Source of the DNA: CAMFLJ01 sp963702555
GTDB lineage: Bacteria; Actinomycetota; Acidimicrobiia; Acidimicrobiales; Acidimicrobilacustridaceae
Assembly: GCA_963702555.1 (NCBI GenBank)
Contig: CAVPCW010000008.1
Coordinates: forward strand, 124,001-188,000
DNA length: 64,000 nt
Direction: 5' to 3'
Shown here: piece by piece, positions 1 to 9,440 of the stretch
Numbering within the stretch: the stretch's first letter is position 1
Layout of the letters: every line of letters begins with the position of its first letter
Program-made: the position numbers and the translations under genes
Notes under the pieces: model-generated
The model's input: only the letters and a program-made list of their open reading frames with translations
Told to the model about the DNA's origin: nothing
Databases searched by the model: none

Positions 1-749
1 GTGGCCGTGGCCGGTCCGTCGGTCGACGGCTCGTCGGTGGGGGCCGTCGGGGTCGGGGTGGTGTTCCCGGTGTTGCGGTGGCGGAGATAGAGGATCGCGG
101 CGCCGCCGACGATCACCACGACGACCACGATGAAGACGATCAGGCCGGCGCTGTTGGTCTCGCTGCCCTCCTGGGTGATCGGGGTCTGCTCGAGCGACAT
201 GCGGGCGGTGGTGGTGGGCGAGCCGGCCTCGGTGGTGGGGGTCGTGGGCACGGCCGCCGCGGTGGTGGGGGTGGAGGAGTTGGCGGGCACGACGATCGAG
301 GGCGCCGGGTTGGCGAGGGTCTCCCCGGGGCTGGTGGGGATCTGGATCCAGGCGAGCTCCTCGCCGTCGGGGCAGCCCTGGATGGCGGGCAGGTAGACCG
401 TCTCGCCGACGGGCTGGGCCAGCACCATCTCGACGACGAAGGTGTCCTGGTCGATGGTCGGGTTCGCCGCGCTCCAGCTGACCTCGGTGGCGGAGACCTG
501 CGACGACCAGCCGGACTGGTTCTCGGGCTTCACGTCGGTGGCGCCCTGGGGGAGCTGCACGCGCAGGGCGTTGGTCGGATCGGCCCCCTCGGCGCACTCG
601 GGCTCGGCCGTGAACGTGATGCGGGTGCGCCCGGCGTTGGCGGCCTCGGCCTCCGCCTCGGTGTGGGCCGCGGCGGGCCCGGCGATGGCGACGAGGGTGA
701 CGGCACCGAGGCCGACGGTGACGGCGAGGCGGCGGGTGAGGCGGTTCAT
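1..749 (-). CDS. YcnI-like (DUF1775) envelope protein, 3' end outside the window
   Basis: The protein starts with a signal peptide (hydrophobic VTVGLGAVTLVAIAG core, cleavage near PAAA-HTE), placing a histidine at the mature N-terminus as in the copper-binding YcnI/DUF1775 family. The exported domain ends around residue 125 and is followed by a Thr/Pro/Ser-rich linker, one transmembrane segment (about residues 190-210) and a positively charged then Thr-rich tail that runs off the left edge of the window. The ATG at 749 has a GGAG ribosome-binding site. It lies 28 bp downstream of the CopC/CopD-like gene in the same direction, the usual YcnI-CopCD arrangement, so a role in periplasmic or surface copper handling is likely but inferred from family and context. 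Confidence 0.8.
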   Translation of the reverse strand, partial: MNRLTRRLAVTVGLGAVTLVAIAGPAAAHTEAEAEAANAGRTRITFTAEPECAEGADPTNALRVQLPQGATDVKPENQSGWSSQVSATEVSWSAANPTIDQDTFVVEMVLAQPVGETVYLPAIQGCPDGEELAWIQIPTSPGETLANPAPSIVVPANSSTPTTAAAVPTTPTTEAGSPTTTARMSLEQTPITQEGSETNSAGLIVFIVVVVVIVGGAAILYLRHRNTGNTTPTPTAPTDEPSTDGPATA

Positions 750-777
750 GGGTGCTCCTGGGAGGCGGCGGGGATGG

Positions 778-2687
778 TCACTTGGAGACGGGGACCTGGA
801 AGGTGGTCCGCTCCTCGGTGAAGTCGCTGGTGCGCACGGCGAGGGTGATGGTCCAGTCGCCGGCGAGGGAGAGCTCGTCGCCCTCGAGGACGTAGTGGCC
901 GGTGGAGATCTTCACGACCTGCCGGGTGATGGGGCCGAGGTCCTTGGCGGGGAGGGACAGCTCGATGGTGAGGGTGTTGGCGACGTCGAGGGGCTTGCCG
1001 GCCTCGTCGGCGTACTGCACGTGGATGCTGTTGGTGCCGACCCGGGCCGGGCTGACGACGAGGTTGACCGTGCCGGTGGCGGTGTCGTCGTTGAGGTTGA
1101 CGACCTTGGCCTCGCTCACGACGGCCGTGCGGGCGGGGGTGGTGTTCACGAGCACGGCCGTGAACCCCAGCACGGCGACGAGGGCGAGCGCCTCGTAGCC
1201 GACCATGCGCCGAAGCTCGATCCATCGCCACGACTGCAGCTCGCTCTCGGTCGGCTCGTCGTCGTCGGAGTCGTCGTCCGGATCGGGGCTCTCCGAGCCG
1301 AGGGCGCGATGGTCACCGCCGTCTCGGTCGTCGGAAGGGGGGCGTTCGGTTCCCGGAACGACCGGATCTCCGTCGATCCCGGTGCCGGCCGCGGTGACCT
1401 CGGCCCGTGCGGGGATGGTGATGACGGCTTCGTCGGGCTCGTCGGGGTCGGCCTCGGCGCCGGCGATGATGGCCGGGACCAACCGGTACCGGTTGTAGGC
1501 GGCCATCACGACCACCCCGAGGGTGATCGCCATCTTCACCAGGACCAGGCGGCCGTAGGTGGTGGTGAACAGGGCCTTCACCGAGCCGGTCTCGATCCAG
1601 GTCATCGCCCCGCCGGCGATCACGAGGGCGATCACGCTGACGGCGGCAGCGGTGGAGAACCGGCTGAGGATCTGCGCGGTGGAGCGCACGGGGTGGGGCG
1701 TCCGGCGGAACAGGACCATGGTGAGCCCGACCAGGCCACCGAGCCAGACGGCCGCGGCGGTGACGTGCACGATGTCGCTGGTGAACGCCACCCAGCGGTA
1801 GGGCGCCTCGGTGTTGTGGCCCCAGAGGGCGAACGACACGGTGACGGCGAGGCCGCCGTAGAAGCTCAGCACCTGGGCCGCCAGCAGCGGTTGGTGTCGG
1901 TGGAGAGGTGGACGGCCGCGAGGCCGATGAGCAGCACCGCCGAGGCCCAGCCGAGCCGGTCGGTGAGCACGCTCTGGAGGACCTTGCCGTCGGTGGCGGC
2001 GCTCAGGCCCCGGCCGGTGAGCAGGGCGGCCTGGGCGACGATCGTGCCCACGATGCCGAACAGCCCGACGACGGCCGAGATGCGCACGACCGGCACGAGC
2101 TTCCAGCGGTCGGCCCGCTGGTCGTGGAGGAAGGCGAGGAAGAAGGCCAGCCCGGCGGCGAGGAGGGCGCTGAGGTAGGTGATGAAGCGGGCGACGGCCC
2201 CGACGACCTCCCAGGCCGAGTCGCCCGTGCCACCGGTGCCGATGGCCGACGGGTCGACCGGGGCGGTGCCCACACCGAAGAGCCACGATCCGCTGACCGG
2301 GTGCCCGTCGGCGGAGAGCACGCGGTAGGTGGCGATGTAGGTGCCCTCGGGCAGGTCGGTGGGGACCGTGACCTGGAGGGTGTTGGCGCTGATCGAGCTG
2401 TTGCCCTCGTCGACGCGGTCGCCGTCGGTGTTGCGGACGGTGAGGCCCCCGACGTCGGCGGAGATGCTCTCGCTGAAGCTCGCCGACACGATCTGGGGCG
2501 CGGTCGGCACCGACTGGCCGTCGGCCGGGGTCGTGGACACCAGCGAGGCGTGGGCCGAGGCGACGCCGGTGCCGGCCACCAGGACCAGCACCATGGCCGC
2601 CAGGCCCACGGCGAGCCGTGCGGCGAGGCGCGCCACGGCGGTCGTGGAGGTGGTGGTGGCGGGCATCTGGGTGGCGGTCTCCGGCAT
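778..2687 (-). CDS. CopC-CopD copper resistance fusion protein, with an apparent 1-nt frameshift
   Basis: A signal peptide (AAMVLVLVAGTGVASA) is followed by His-Ala-Ser-Leu, the mature N-terminus typical of the copper-binding CopC domain, which ends at HPVSGSWLFGVG. Several membrane segments of a CopD-like domain follow. Reading stops in the first frame near position 1885 and resumes in another frame at LLAAQVLSFYGG, so one base appears to be missing or added there. Downstream the CopD part continues through FTSDIVHVTAAAVWLGG and further helices, an acidic Asp/Glu-rich cytoplasmic loop near 1240-1400, and a C-terminal exported domain ending in VPVSK. CopC binds copper outside the membrane and CopD is thought to move it across. 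The ATG at 2687 gives a complete signal peptide, though nearby starts (2666) are possible. Confidence 0.75.
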
Positions 2688-2788
2688 GGGGAGGGTGTCC
2701 CCGGGTGGGGCCGGTGCCCGGACGGGCCCTGGCCTCGTGCAGCGTAGCGACGGGGCCGGTGCGGCTCCCGGCAGCGGGCCCGAGGACG

Positions 2789-3577
2789 TCAGGTGCCGGA
2801 GGCGTTCATCGCCCGGATGACGTCGTCGTGGACGAGGCCGTTGGTGGCCACGAACGAGGGCTGGGAGCCGGGGGTGAGGTCGGGCTCGCCGCCGTCGAGG
2901 GTGGAGACCCGGCCACCGGCCTCGCCGATGATCACCGGCATGGGGGCGATGTCCCACAGTGAGACCTCGGGGTCGACCATGACCTCGATGCCACCGCAGG
3001 CGACCATGGCGTAGCCGTAGCCGTCGCCCCAGGTGCGCAGCTGGTAGCCGGCCCGCTTCACGCCGAGCAGGGCGGGCTCGGGCCACCACGAGTAGCCGCT
3101 GGTGGACACGACGGCCTCGGCCGGGTCGGTGCGGTCGCTGACGTGCACGGGCCTGCCGTCGCGGAAGCAGCCGAGGCCTCGGCCGGCGTAGACGGTGGTG
3201 CCGAGGGCGGGGAGGTTGATCACGCCGATGACCGGGCCGTGCTCGTCGAGCACGGCGAGCAGGTTGGAGTACAGCGGCACGCCCCGGGTGAAGGCCTTGG
3301 TGCCGTCGATGGGGTCGATCACCCAGGTCAGCCCGCTGGTGCCGGCGACGTCGGCCTCCTCCTCACCGAGCACGGCGTCGTCGGGGTGGCGCTCGGCCAG
3401 GTGGGCGCGGATCAGGCGCTCGGCGGCCCGGTCGGCCTCGGTGACCGGCGTGCCGTCGCTCTTGGTGGCGACGGCCAGGTCGTCACGGTCGAACCAGCCG
3501 AGGGTGAGCTCGCCGGCCGCCCGGGTGAGGGCCACGGCCTCGTCGAGGAGGGACGGGTCGGCGGGGGGCGCGGTCAT
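2789..3577 (-). CDS. hisN: Histidinol-phosphatase of the inositol-monophosphatase family
   Basis: A 262-residue cytoplasmic Mg-dependent phosphatase. The family metal-binding motifs are present: GEEE around residues 71-74, DPIDGT at 88-93 and the late Trp-Asp-x-x-Pro motif as LWDIAPM. The segment WGDGYGYAMVACGG is characteristic of the HisN subgroup, which dephosphorylates L-histidinol phosphate in histidine synthesis, rather than of generic inositol monophosphatases. Length is normal for the family. It is a single gene, separated by about 100 bp from the CopCD-like gene and 42 bp from the membrane-protein pair, and nothing nearby belongs to histidine synthesis. Substrate assignment rests on motif resemblance; a broader phosphatase activity is possible. 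Confidence 0.8.
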   Translation of the reverse strand: MTAPPADPSLLDEAVALTRAAGELTLGWFDRDDLAVATKSDGTPVTEADRAAERLIRAHLAERHPDDAVLGEEEADVAGTSGLTWVIDPIDGTKAFTRGVPLYSNLLAVLDEHGPVIGVINLPALGTTVYAGRGLGCFRDGRPVHVSDRTDPAEAVVSTSGYSWWPEPALLGVKRAGYQLRTWGDGYGYAMVACGGIEVMVDPEVSLWDIAPMPVIIGEAGGRVSTLDGGEPDLTPGSQPSFVATNGLVHDDVIRAMNASGT

Positions 3578-3619
3578 CGGGCCATCGTGGCACGGCCGGG
3601 CGCGGCCGCCGACCCGGGT

Positions 3620-4271
3620 TCAGGTGTCGCGAGTGCGGGCGCCGAGCTCGGCCAACTGGGACCACCACGCCCCGGCCACGACCGCGCCGACGGCCCCGGC
3701 GCCGAGGTCGAACGGCGGCGAGAGGGTGATCACGTGGCGGGTGCCCTGGTGGCTGACGACCAGTGCCGGCCGCAGGGGTGTGGGGCGGGGGCCGAGCTCG
3801 AGCTGGCGCACCGGCGCGTCGAGCACGGTGACGTCCGCGAGCGGGTCGGCGGCGGCGGCGTCGACTGGCCGCGTCGTTGGTGAACGTGAGGCGGCCGCCC
3901 GCGTAGCCGAGGGTGCCGGTGCGGCGGTCCTTGTCGCGGCCGCCGTGGCGGGGGGCGCGGGTGGCCCACACGGCAACGGCGTCGTCGCGGTCGGTGTCGG
4001 CCTCGGCGAGGCGCCCCGGCTCGAGGGCGTACTCCTCGGGGCCGGTGTGGCGGATGATGACGATGGTGTTGGTCACGACCAGCACACCGATCACGCCGAC
4101 GGGCAGGATCAGAAACCACGGTCCGCCCGCGGTGAGCAGCAGGAGCCCGATCAGCACGATGGCCCACCACGCCAGCAGTACGGCCATGCGCCGGAAGCGG
4201 GCCTTCTGGCGCACCGGGTTCACCGGCGGGCGACCCGAGGCGCCCCCGGCGCCGTCGGTCGGGTCGGCCAT
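3620..4271 (-). CDS. Two-TM membrane protein, paralogue of the next gene, with an apparent frameshift
   Basis: I do not recognise a named family. The N-terminal 30 residues are charged, then two adjacent hydrophobic segments follow (AVLLAWWAIVLIGLLLL and FLILPVGVIGVLVV), then a soluble cytoplasmic-looking domain. The frame breaks near position 3875: GGRLTFTNDA is followed in the other frame by PVDAAAADPLADVTVLDAPV and ends in GAWWSQLAELGARTRDT. The same order of elements (RL-F-T-D, later DAPV, then DLGA-VG-VVAG-W--QL--LGAR) is seen in the gene immediately upstream, which shows a tandem duplication and confirms that both frames belong to one gene. It starts one base after the stop of that paralogue, so they are probably co-transcribed. 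Confidence 0.6.
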
Positions 4272-4272
4272 C

Positions 4273-4866
4273 TCAGCGGGCTCCGAGGTCGCGCAGCTGG
4301 GCGTACCACTCGCCGGCCACGACCGGCCCGACCACGGTCGCGCCGAGGTCCCACAGCGGGTAGAAGCGGATCGTGTGGGTGACCCCACCGATGTCGAGGT
4401 CGAGCTGGGGCCGCCAGAAGCCGGGCACGGCGGCCATCCGGATCTTGTTCACGGGGGCGTCGAACGTGGTCTCGCCCTCGTCGGTGGTGAACGAGAGGCG
4501 CTTGTTGGCGAAGCGCAGCAGGCCCTTCGACGCCGCGCCCGCCCGCACCGCGCCGCCGGCCGACCAGGTGCCGTGCACGGCCACGGGCTCCTTGGCGGTG
4601 GCGGCCTTCAGCGCTCCGGGGGTGAGGACCTCGGCGTCGGGACCCTGGGGTGAGCGGGCCAGGCGCATCGTGGCGACGGCGGCCACGGCGAAGCCCACCG
4701 CCGGGATGATGAAGAGCCAGTTCCCCAGCAGCAGCGGCCCCACGAGGAACGTGAGGATGAACAGCCAGCTGGCGGCGATCGACCAGATGCGCCGTCGTGC
4801 GACCCTGAGGGCCGCGGGCTTCCTGGTGGCGACGGGGCCCCGGGCGCGCTTGGGGGAGGGCGACAT
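4273..4866 (-). CDS. Two-TM membrane protein with a conserved C-terminal soluble domain
   Basis: A 197-residue protein of unknown function. A basic N-terminus (about 25 residues, many Arg and Lys) precedes two membrane segments (WLFILTFLVGPLLLG and WLFIIPAVGFAVAAVA). The remaining roughly 130 residues form a beta-rich soluble domain containing a KRLSFTTDEGETTFDAPV segment and a final DLGATVVGPVVAGEWYAQLRDLGAR, both mirrored in the downstream paralogue. Two aromatic/His positions (HTIRFYPLWDLG) are also shared. The domain resembles lipid- or ligand-contact beta barrels, but this is only an impression. The ATG at 4866 gives an uninterrupted basic leader. It is divergent from the methyltransferase gene, with about 60 bp between the starts. 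Confidence 0.65.
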   Translation of the reverse strand: MSPSPKRARGPVATRKPAALRVARRRIWSIAASWLFILTFLVGPLLLGNWLFIIPAVGFAVAAVATMRLARSPQGPDAEVLTPGALKAATAKEPVAVHGTWSAGGAVRAGAASKGLLRFANKRLSFTTDEGETTFDAPVNKIRMAAVPGFWRPQLDLDIGGVTHTIRFYPLWDLGATVVGPVVAGEWYAQLRDLGAR

Positions 4867-4926
4867 GCCGGGCAACCCTAGGCCCGGCCTCACGTCGGCC
4901 GTGCGGCTCGGACAGACTTCACCGCC

Positions 4927-5981
4927 ATGGACCCCTGGTACCTGCGGGTGGTGGAGCGCGACGTCGTGCCGGACCAGGTGCTCGCCGCCGCGATCCGCAC
5001 CCGGATCGCCCGGCGCGTCGCCAAGGAGGGCGCCGGCACCGAGGAGCAGCGCAGCGAGCGCTTCCGTCGGCTGGTGCAGAGGCTGCGGGAGGCGCCGATC
5101 GCGGTGGCCACCGATGCGGCCAACGAACAGCACTACGAGCTGCCGCCCGAGTTCTTCGAGCTGATCCTCGGCCCTCGGCGCAAGTACTCGAGCGCCTACT
5201 GGCCCCCCGGGGTCACCAGCCTGAGCGAGGCCGAGGACGCCATGCTCGAGCTCTACGCGGAGCGGGCCGACCTGCGCGACGGCCAACGGGTGCTGGAGCT
5301 CGGCTGCGGCTGGGGCTCGCTGTCGCTGTGGCTGGCCGAGCGCCACCCCGGCTCGACGGTGGTCGGGGTGTCGAACTCGCACGGCCAGCGCCGCTTCATC
5401 GAGGCCGAGGCCGAACGGCGGGGCATCACCAACCTCGAGATCGTCACCGCCGACGTCAACGGCTTCACGCCCGACGGCACCTTCGACCGGGTCGTGAGCA
5501 TCGAGATGTTCGAGCACATGAAGAACTACCGGCAGCTGCTGGCCAACATCGCCTCGTGGCTCGACGACGACGGCGTGCTCTTCGTGCACGTCTTCAGCCA
5601 CCGGACCCTGGCCTTCGAGTTCCGCGACGACGACCCCACCGACTGGATCGGCCAGTACTTCTTCACCGGCGGGATCATGCCGAGCGACGACCTGCTCGCC
5701 CACTTCCAGGACGACCTGGTGCTCACCGACCACTGGCGCCTCGACGGCACCCACTACGAGCGCACGTTGCGGGCGTGGCTGGCCCTGCTCGACGCCCGGC
5801 GGGCCGAGGTGGAGCCCATCCTGGCCGCGACCTACGGGGCCGACGAGGTGACCCGCTGGGTGGTGCGGTGGCGGCTGTTCCTGCTGGTCAGCGCCGAGCT
5901 GTGGGGTTGGCGCGACGGCCACGAGTTCTGCGTCTCGCACTACCGCTTCGCCAAGCGGGCCTGCTGCTCGCGCTCAGCTGA
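4927..5981 (+). CDS. SAM-dependent methyltransferase of the cyclopropane-fatty-acid synthase-like group, frameshifted near its 3' end
   Basis: About 350 residues. The N-terminal part contains YELPPEFFELILGPRRKYSSAYW, typical of CFA-synthase-like enzymes that modify lipids. The SAM-binding motif I is VLELGCGWGSLSLWLAE at about residue 120, and SIEMFEHM is the usual motif following it. The reading frame becomes nonsense after the HYRFAKR segment (about 5965) and would otherwise run to 6711 antisense to the nitroreductase gene. A stop in a neighbouring frame at 5979-5981 (LLLALS) is the more credible end, so a 1- or 2-nt indel near 5950-5970 is inferred. Product may methylate unsaturated acyl chains or a small molecule; key bicarbonate-binding residues of true CFA synthases were not verified. 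Confidence 0.7.
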
Positions 5982-6573
5982 AGTCGGGCGCCTCGATGTC
6001 GATCCAGGCCAGGTCGGGCTCGGGGCGCGGCGGGCACTCCGGCTCGCTGGTGGGCCACCCGAGGTAGACCAGCCCGACGATGGTGTCGGTGGGGTCGAGC
6101 CCGCACAGCTCGGCGATGCGGGCGGAGCGGGCGGCGGCGCCCGTGGACCACAGCGAGGCCAGTCCGGCAGCGGTGGCGCCGAGCATCAGGGTCTGGATGG
6201 CGGCCGAGACGGCGTCGCGGTTCTCGTCGGTCATCACCTGGTGGTCGCCGGCGGCGGCGGCGGCCACGATCATCACCGGCGCCCGGCGGTACTTCACCCG
6301 GGCCTTGGCCACCTTCGCCGGGTTCTCCTCGCCGTCGGCGATGAGGTCCTCGGCCAGCGCCTCGCCCAGTGCGGCGCGGGCGTCGCCCGTCAGCACCCGG
6401 AAGCGCCACGGGTAGGTCTTCTTGTGGTTCGGGGCGGTGGCGGCGAGGCGGACGAGGCGCTCGACGAGCTCGGGCTCGATCGGGCGGTCGGGGTCGACCC
6501 GGAGGTTCGACCGGCGGCGCGTGGCCAGCGACTCCAGCACCTCGAGGTGGTCGGCGGTGGTCGGCTCGGTCAT
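5974..6573 (-). CDS. Nitroreductase-family flavoprotein
   Basis: 199 residues. The N-terminus carries the FMN-binding pattern of the family (TRRRSN near residue 20), followed by PNHKKTYPWRFRVL, where the conserved Pro-x-x-x-x-x-Pro-W contacts the flavin. The middle has GAAIQTLMLGATAAGLASLW, the conserved helix with the Gly-Leu-Gly/Ala-x-x-W pattern. The C-terminus VGLVYLGWPTSEP matches the usual ILxxGYP-type end. These enzymes reduce quinones, nitro compounds or enones with NAD(P)H; the substrate here is unknown. The 3' end overlaps the 3' end of the convergent methyltransferase gene by 8 bp. The ATG at 6573 gives a standard length. Confidence 0.8.
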   Translation of the reverse strand: MTEPTTADHLEVLESLATRRRSNLRVDPDRPIEPELVERLVRLAATAPNHKKTYPWRFRVLTGDARAALGEALAEDLIADGEENPAKVAKARVKYRRAPVMIVAAAAAGDHQVMTDENRDAVSAAIQTLMLGATAAGLASLWSTGAAARSARIAELCGLDPTDTIVGLVYLGWPTSEPECPPRPEPDLAWIDIEAPDFS

Positions 6574-6638
6574 GATCGACAGACCGTACCGGCGGAACGC
6601 CCCGTGACCGCCCCATCCGACGTCCCTGGGAGGACCTC

Positions 6639-6827
6639 GTGCCGCTCGTCCAGATCGACCTGCTCGAAGGGCGCACGCCCGAGCAGAAGAAGGCCCTGCT
6701 GGCAGCTGTGACCGACGCCGTCCACACCTCGATCGGGGCCCCGCTGCCCTCCATTCGGGTCTGGCTGCGCGAGTTCTCGCCCGAGGACTACATGGGCGAA
6801 GGGGTCTGGCAGCCCGACAAGGCCTGA
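6639..6827 (+). CDS. 4-oxalocrotonate tautomerase-like enzyme
   Basis: A 62-residue single-domain protein. The start is GTG followed by a Pro codon, so removal of the initiator exposes the catalytic Pro-1 of the tautomerase superfamily. A strong ribosome-binding site (GGGAGGACCTC) directly precedes the GTG and settles the start. The body (VQIDLLEGRTPEQKKALLAAV) matches the beta-alpha unit of 4-OT monomers, and the length is typical. These enzymes work as hexamers or similar oligomers and move protons in ketonised dicarboxylates; no catechol meta-cleavage genes lie nearby, so the substrate is open. It is divergent from the nitroreductase with about 65 bp between starts. Confidence 0.85.
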   Translation: MPLVQIDLLEGRTPEQKKALLAAVTDAVHTSIGAPLPSIRVWLREFSPEDYMGEGVWQPDKA

Positions 6828-6933
6828 CGGGGCGCGTCGACCCTGGTCAAACGGGGTCCGGCGGGGTACTCTCTGGGTTCTCTCGCGGGCGGATGCGGGG
6901 CTTTCCTCCGACGTTTCACGTCCGAGGTCTTCT

Positions 6934-8272
6934 GTGAGCCCTTCCCGATCGCGAGCACGACGCAGCATCGCGGTGGCCCTGGCCGCCGTGATCGGCGCGC
7001 TCGCGCTGGCCGCGGTGTCCGCCGGCCCGCAGGCAGGGGCGGCCGGTCAGAGCGCGCGGGCCCAGCGGGCCGAGGTCCGGGCCCAGCAGGCGCAGGTGGC
7101 GGCCCAGGTCGACGCCCTCGAGGGCGACCAGCAGCAGGTCACCTCCGCGCTCGCCGCGCTCGACGAGAACGTGCGGGGCCAGCAGGCCGCGCTGACCGAC
7201 GCCCGCCACCAGGTCGAGGTGAGCACGGCCCAGGCCGCCCAGGCCGAGGCGGCCGCCGTCCAGGCGTCGGCCGACATCGAGGCGCTCCGGGCCAAGGTCG
7301 TGGCCTACGCCGTCGAGGCCTACGTCAGCCCGCCCGACGAGGACCTCATCCGCCGCTTCGAGGCCGGGAGCGCCCAGGAGGACGCCACCAAGCGCGCCCT
7401 GCTGGCGATGCAGTCGGGCAAGGACGCCGACGTGCTCGATCAGCTCCGGGGCGCCCGTCGTCGCCTCGACGACGAGCGCCGACGGGCCGAGAACGCCAAG
7501 GCCGAGGCCGAGGCCGCCGCCGCCGAGGCCGACCAGGCCCTGGCGTCGCTGAACGAGGCCAAGGCCCAGCAGCAGGCCTTCGCCGAGCAGGTGCGGGCCC
7601 GTCTCGACGAGCGCCTGTCCGATGCGGCCTACCTCTCCCAGATCGACGCCGGCCTCGGTCAGGCCATCGCCGCCGAGCAGGCTGCCCTGGTCGCGGCCGT
7701 CGCCCGCATCGAGCCCGCCCCCGCTCCCACCGGTGGGTCGGGCGGTGGTGGCGGTGGCGGCTCGGCCGGCTCCGGTGGCGGGACCCACCACGACCGTCGC
7801 GCCCGGCGGTGGTGGCGGCGGGCCCACGCCCGTGCCGACCACGCCCCCGACCACCACCCGACCCGTCGTGGTGGTGAGCCGGCCGCCGCTCGTCACCGTC
7901 GGCGGCATCACCGTCAACGCCGCCATCGGCGACCGGCTGCGCGGCCTGCTCGAGGCGGCGAAGGCCGACGGCTTCTGGTTCGGCGGGTACGGCTACCGCG
8001 ACATCAACACCCAGATCGCCCTGCGCCGGCAGAACTGCGGCACCTCCGACTACGCGATCTACCAGATGCCCCCGGACCAGTGCTCGCCTCCGACCGCCCG
8101 CCCGGGCCTGTCGATGCACGAGCAGGGCCTGGCGGTCGACTTCAGCGTGAACGGCCGCTTCCTCACCTCCCGGAGCGATCCCGCCTTCCTCTGGCTGGCC
8201 GCCAACGCCCGCCGCTGGGGCTTCTCCAACCTGCCGAGCGAGCCCTGGCACTGGTCGACCACCGGCGGCTGA
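6934..8272 (+). CDS. Secreted coiled-coil protein with C-terminal M15 (VanY-type) D,D-carboxypeptidase domain, frameshifted in the linker
   Basis: A signal peptide (residues about 10-36, ending AGAAG) is followed by a long Ala/Gln/Glu-rich coiled coil (to about residue 265), a Gly-rich linker and a peptidase domain. The coiled coil and the peptidase lie in different frames; the break falls in the Gly/Ser run at about 7770-7792, probably an indel in a G-rich stretch. The second part has a Thr/Pro-rich spacer, then the M15 zinc motif as SMHEQGLAVDF (SxHxxGxAxD) and the terminal EPWHWS (ExxWH), so the catalytic and metal residues are intact. It probably trims D-Ala from stem peptides of peptidoglycan outside the membrane, the coiled coil acting as a positioning arm, as in NlpC/P60- or EnvC-like proteins. 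Confidence 0.8.
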
Positions 8273-8301
8273 GGGCTTGTGGTCCCACCGGGGGCCGGCG
8301 G

Positions 8302-8307
8302 TACCCT
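8302..8307 (+). promoter_or_regulatory. -10 box of a leaderless promoter for the DUF3039 gene
   Basis: TACCCT fits the actinobacterial TAnnnT -10 pattern and ends 7 nt before the GTG at 8315, the spacing expected if transcription starts on the initiation codon. It supports GTG 8315 as the start and indicates that the DUF3039-prmA pair has its own promoter. No clear -35 box is visible. Similar boxes are seen before the FKBP, RHH, epoxide hydrolase and AI-2E transporter genes. Confidence 0.55.
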
Positions 8308-8314
8308 GGCGCCC

Positions 8315-8545
8315 GTGAGCGCTGAGGTCATCGAACGTCCCGACACCCGTCCGTCCGATCCCGATCTGGAGGACGGCAAGGTCGCTCACATCATCCGCAA
8401 GGACGACCAGATGCGGGGCTACGTGCTGGGCGAGGAGATCACCGCCCTCTGCGGCGAGAAGTTCATCCCCACCCGCGACCCCAACCGCTATCCGGTCTGC
8501 GAGGCCTGCCGCCAGGCGCTGGCCGCCGCCTACGGCAGCGAGTGA
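8315..8545 (+). CDS. DUF3039 small protein
   Basis: 76 residues. The pattern HIIRKDDQMRGYVLGEEI followed by ALCGEKFIPTRDPNRYPVC-x-x-C is that of DUF3039, a small actinobacterial family of unknown role. Cysteines in ALCG and PVCEAC may form a zinc or redox site. A longer reading frame begins at 8279, but the GTG at 8315 sits 7 nt after a -10 box and begins the conserved part, so it is preferred. The stop overlaps the start of prmA (GTGA), so the two are translationally coupled. Confidence 0.8.
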   Translation: MSAEVIERPDTRPSDPDLEDGKVAHIIRKDDQMRGYVLGEEITALCGEKFIPTRDPNRYPVCEACRQALAAAYGSE

Positions 8546-9393
8546 CCACCGCGCAGGGTGCCTGGGTCACGGTCGTGGCCCGGGTCCGGCCCGACGACGC
8601 CGACCTGGTGTCCGGGCTGCTGTGGGGCGCCGGCGTGGCCGGGGTCGAGGAGCGTCCCTGTCCCGGTGACGACCTCGTCGAGCTGCGGGCCGGCGTGCCG
8701 CTCGAGCAGGCCGCGGCCGTCACCGAGGCGTTGGGCGGGCAGGCCGAGGTCGAGGTCGTGCCGGTCGACGGCGACGCCGACCTCGACCGGTGGCGGGAGT
8801 TCGCCAGGCCGTGGCGCGCCGGTGGCCGCTTCGTGGTCGTGCCGGCGTGGCAGCGGGCCCCGTCGTGGGTCGGGGCCGACGACGTCGTGCTCTCGATCGA
8901 TCCCGGTCGCGCGTTCGGCAGCGGCGCCCATCCGACGACCCGCATGTGCATCAGCGAGCTCGAGCGGATGGTCGAGCCCGAGATCGCGGTGGCCGACGTC
9001 GGGTGCGGCAGCGGCGTGCTGGCCGTGGCCGCCGCCGTGCTGGGCGCGGCCCTCGTGGTCGCCGTCGACATCGACCCCGAGGCGGTGCGGGCCACCGCCG
9101 AGAACGCGGCCCGCAACGGCGTCGCCGGGGCCGTGGCCCCGTCGGGAACCCCGGCGTCGGAGCTCGAGCCGCGGGCGTACGACCTCGTGGTGGCCAACAT
9201 CGCCGCCGGCACGCTGGTCGAGCTGGCCCCGGCGCTCGTGCGGGCCGTGGCCGACGACGGCACGATCGTCGTGAGCGGCATCCTCGAGGAGCAGGTCCCG
9301 GCCGTGCTGGCCGCCTTCGAGGGCCAGGGCTTCGAGCTCGGCGGCACCGTCGCCGACGACGACTGGCGCACCCTCCTCGTCCGTCGGCCCTGA
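8542..9393 (+). CDS. prmA: PrmA-like ribosomal protein L11 methyltransferase
   Basis: 283 residues. The N-terminal ferredoxin-like recognition part is followed by GRAFGSGAHPTTRMCI, the PrmA signature, then SAM motif I (VADVGCGSGVLAVAAA), an acidic motif II (AVDIDPEAVRAT) and the VANIAAGTL motif at the position of the substrate-binding Asn loop. PrmA trimethylates L11 of the large ribosomal subunit. The order and spacing of motifs are standard, and the length is close to the bacterial norm (about 290). Its GTG start overlaps the DUF3039 stop. Because actinobacterial PrmA-like proteins are sometimes only distant homologues, action on another protein substrate cannot be excluded. Confidence 0.8.
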   Translation: MTTAQGAWVTVVARVRPDDADLVSGLLWGAGVAGVEERPCPGDDLVELRAGVPLEQAAAVTEALGGQAEVEVVPVDGDADLDRWREFARPWRAGGRFVVVPAWQRAPSWVGADDVVLSIDPGRAFGSGAHPTTRMCISELERMVEPEIAVADVGCGSGVLAVAAAVLGAALVVAVDIDPEAVRATAENAARNGVAGAVAPSGTPASELEPRAYDLVVANIAAGTLVELAPALVRAVADDGTIVVSGILEEQVPAVLAAFEGQGFELGGTVADDDWRTLLVRRP

Positions 9394-9440
9394 GCCGCGG
9401 GGCCCCGGCGGCCGTCGGCCCCTTCGGCCGGTGAGCACCT

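Noticed and set aside
4927..6711. A 594-codon fusion of methyltransferase with further sequence
   Set aside because: After about 5965 it is antisense to the nitroreductase; a frameshift and stop at 5981 explain it better.
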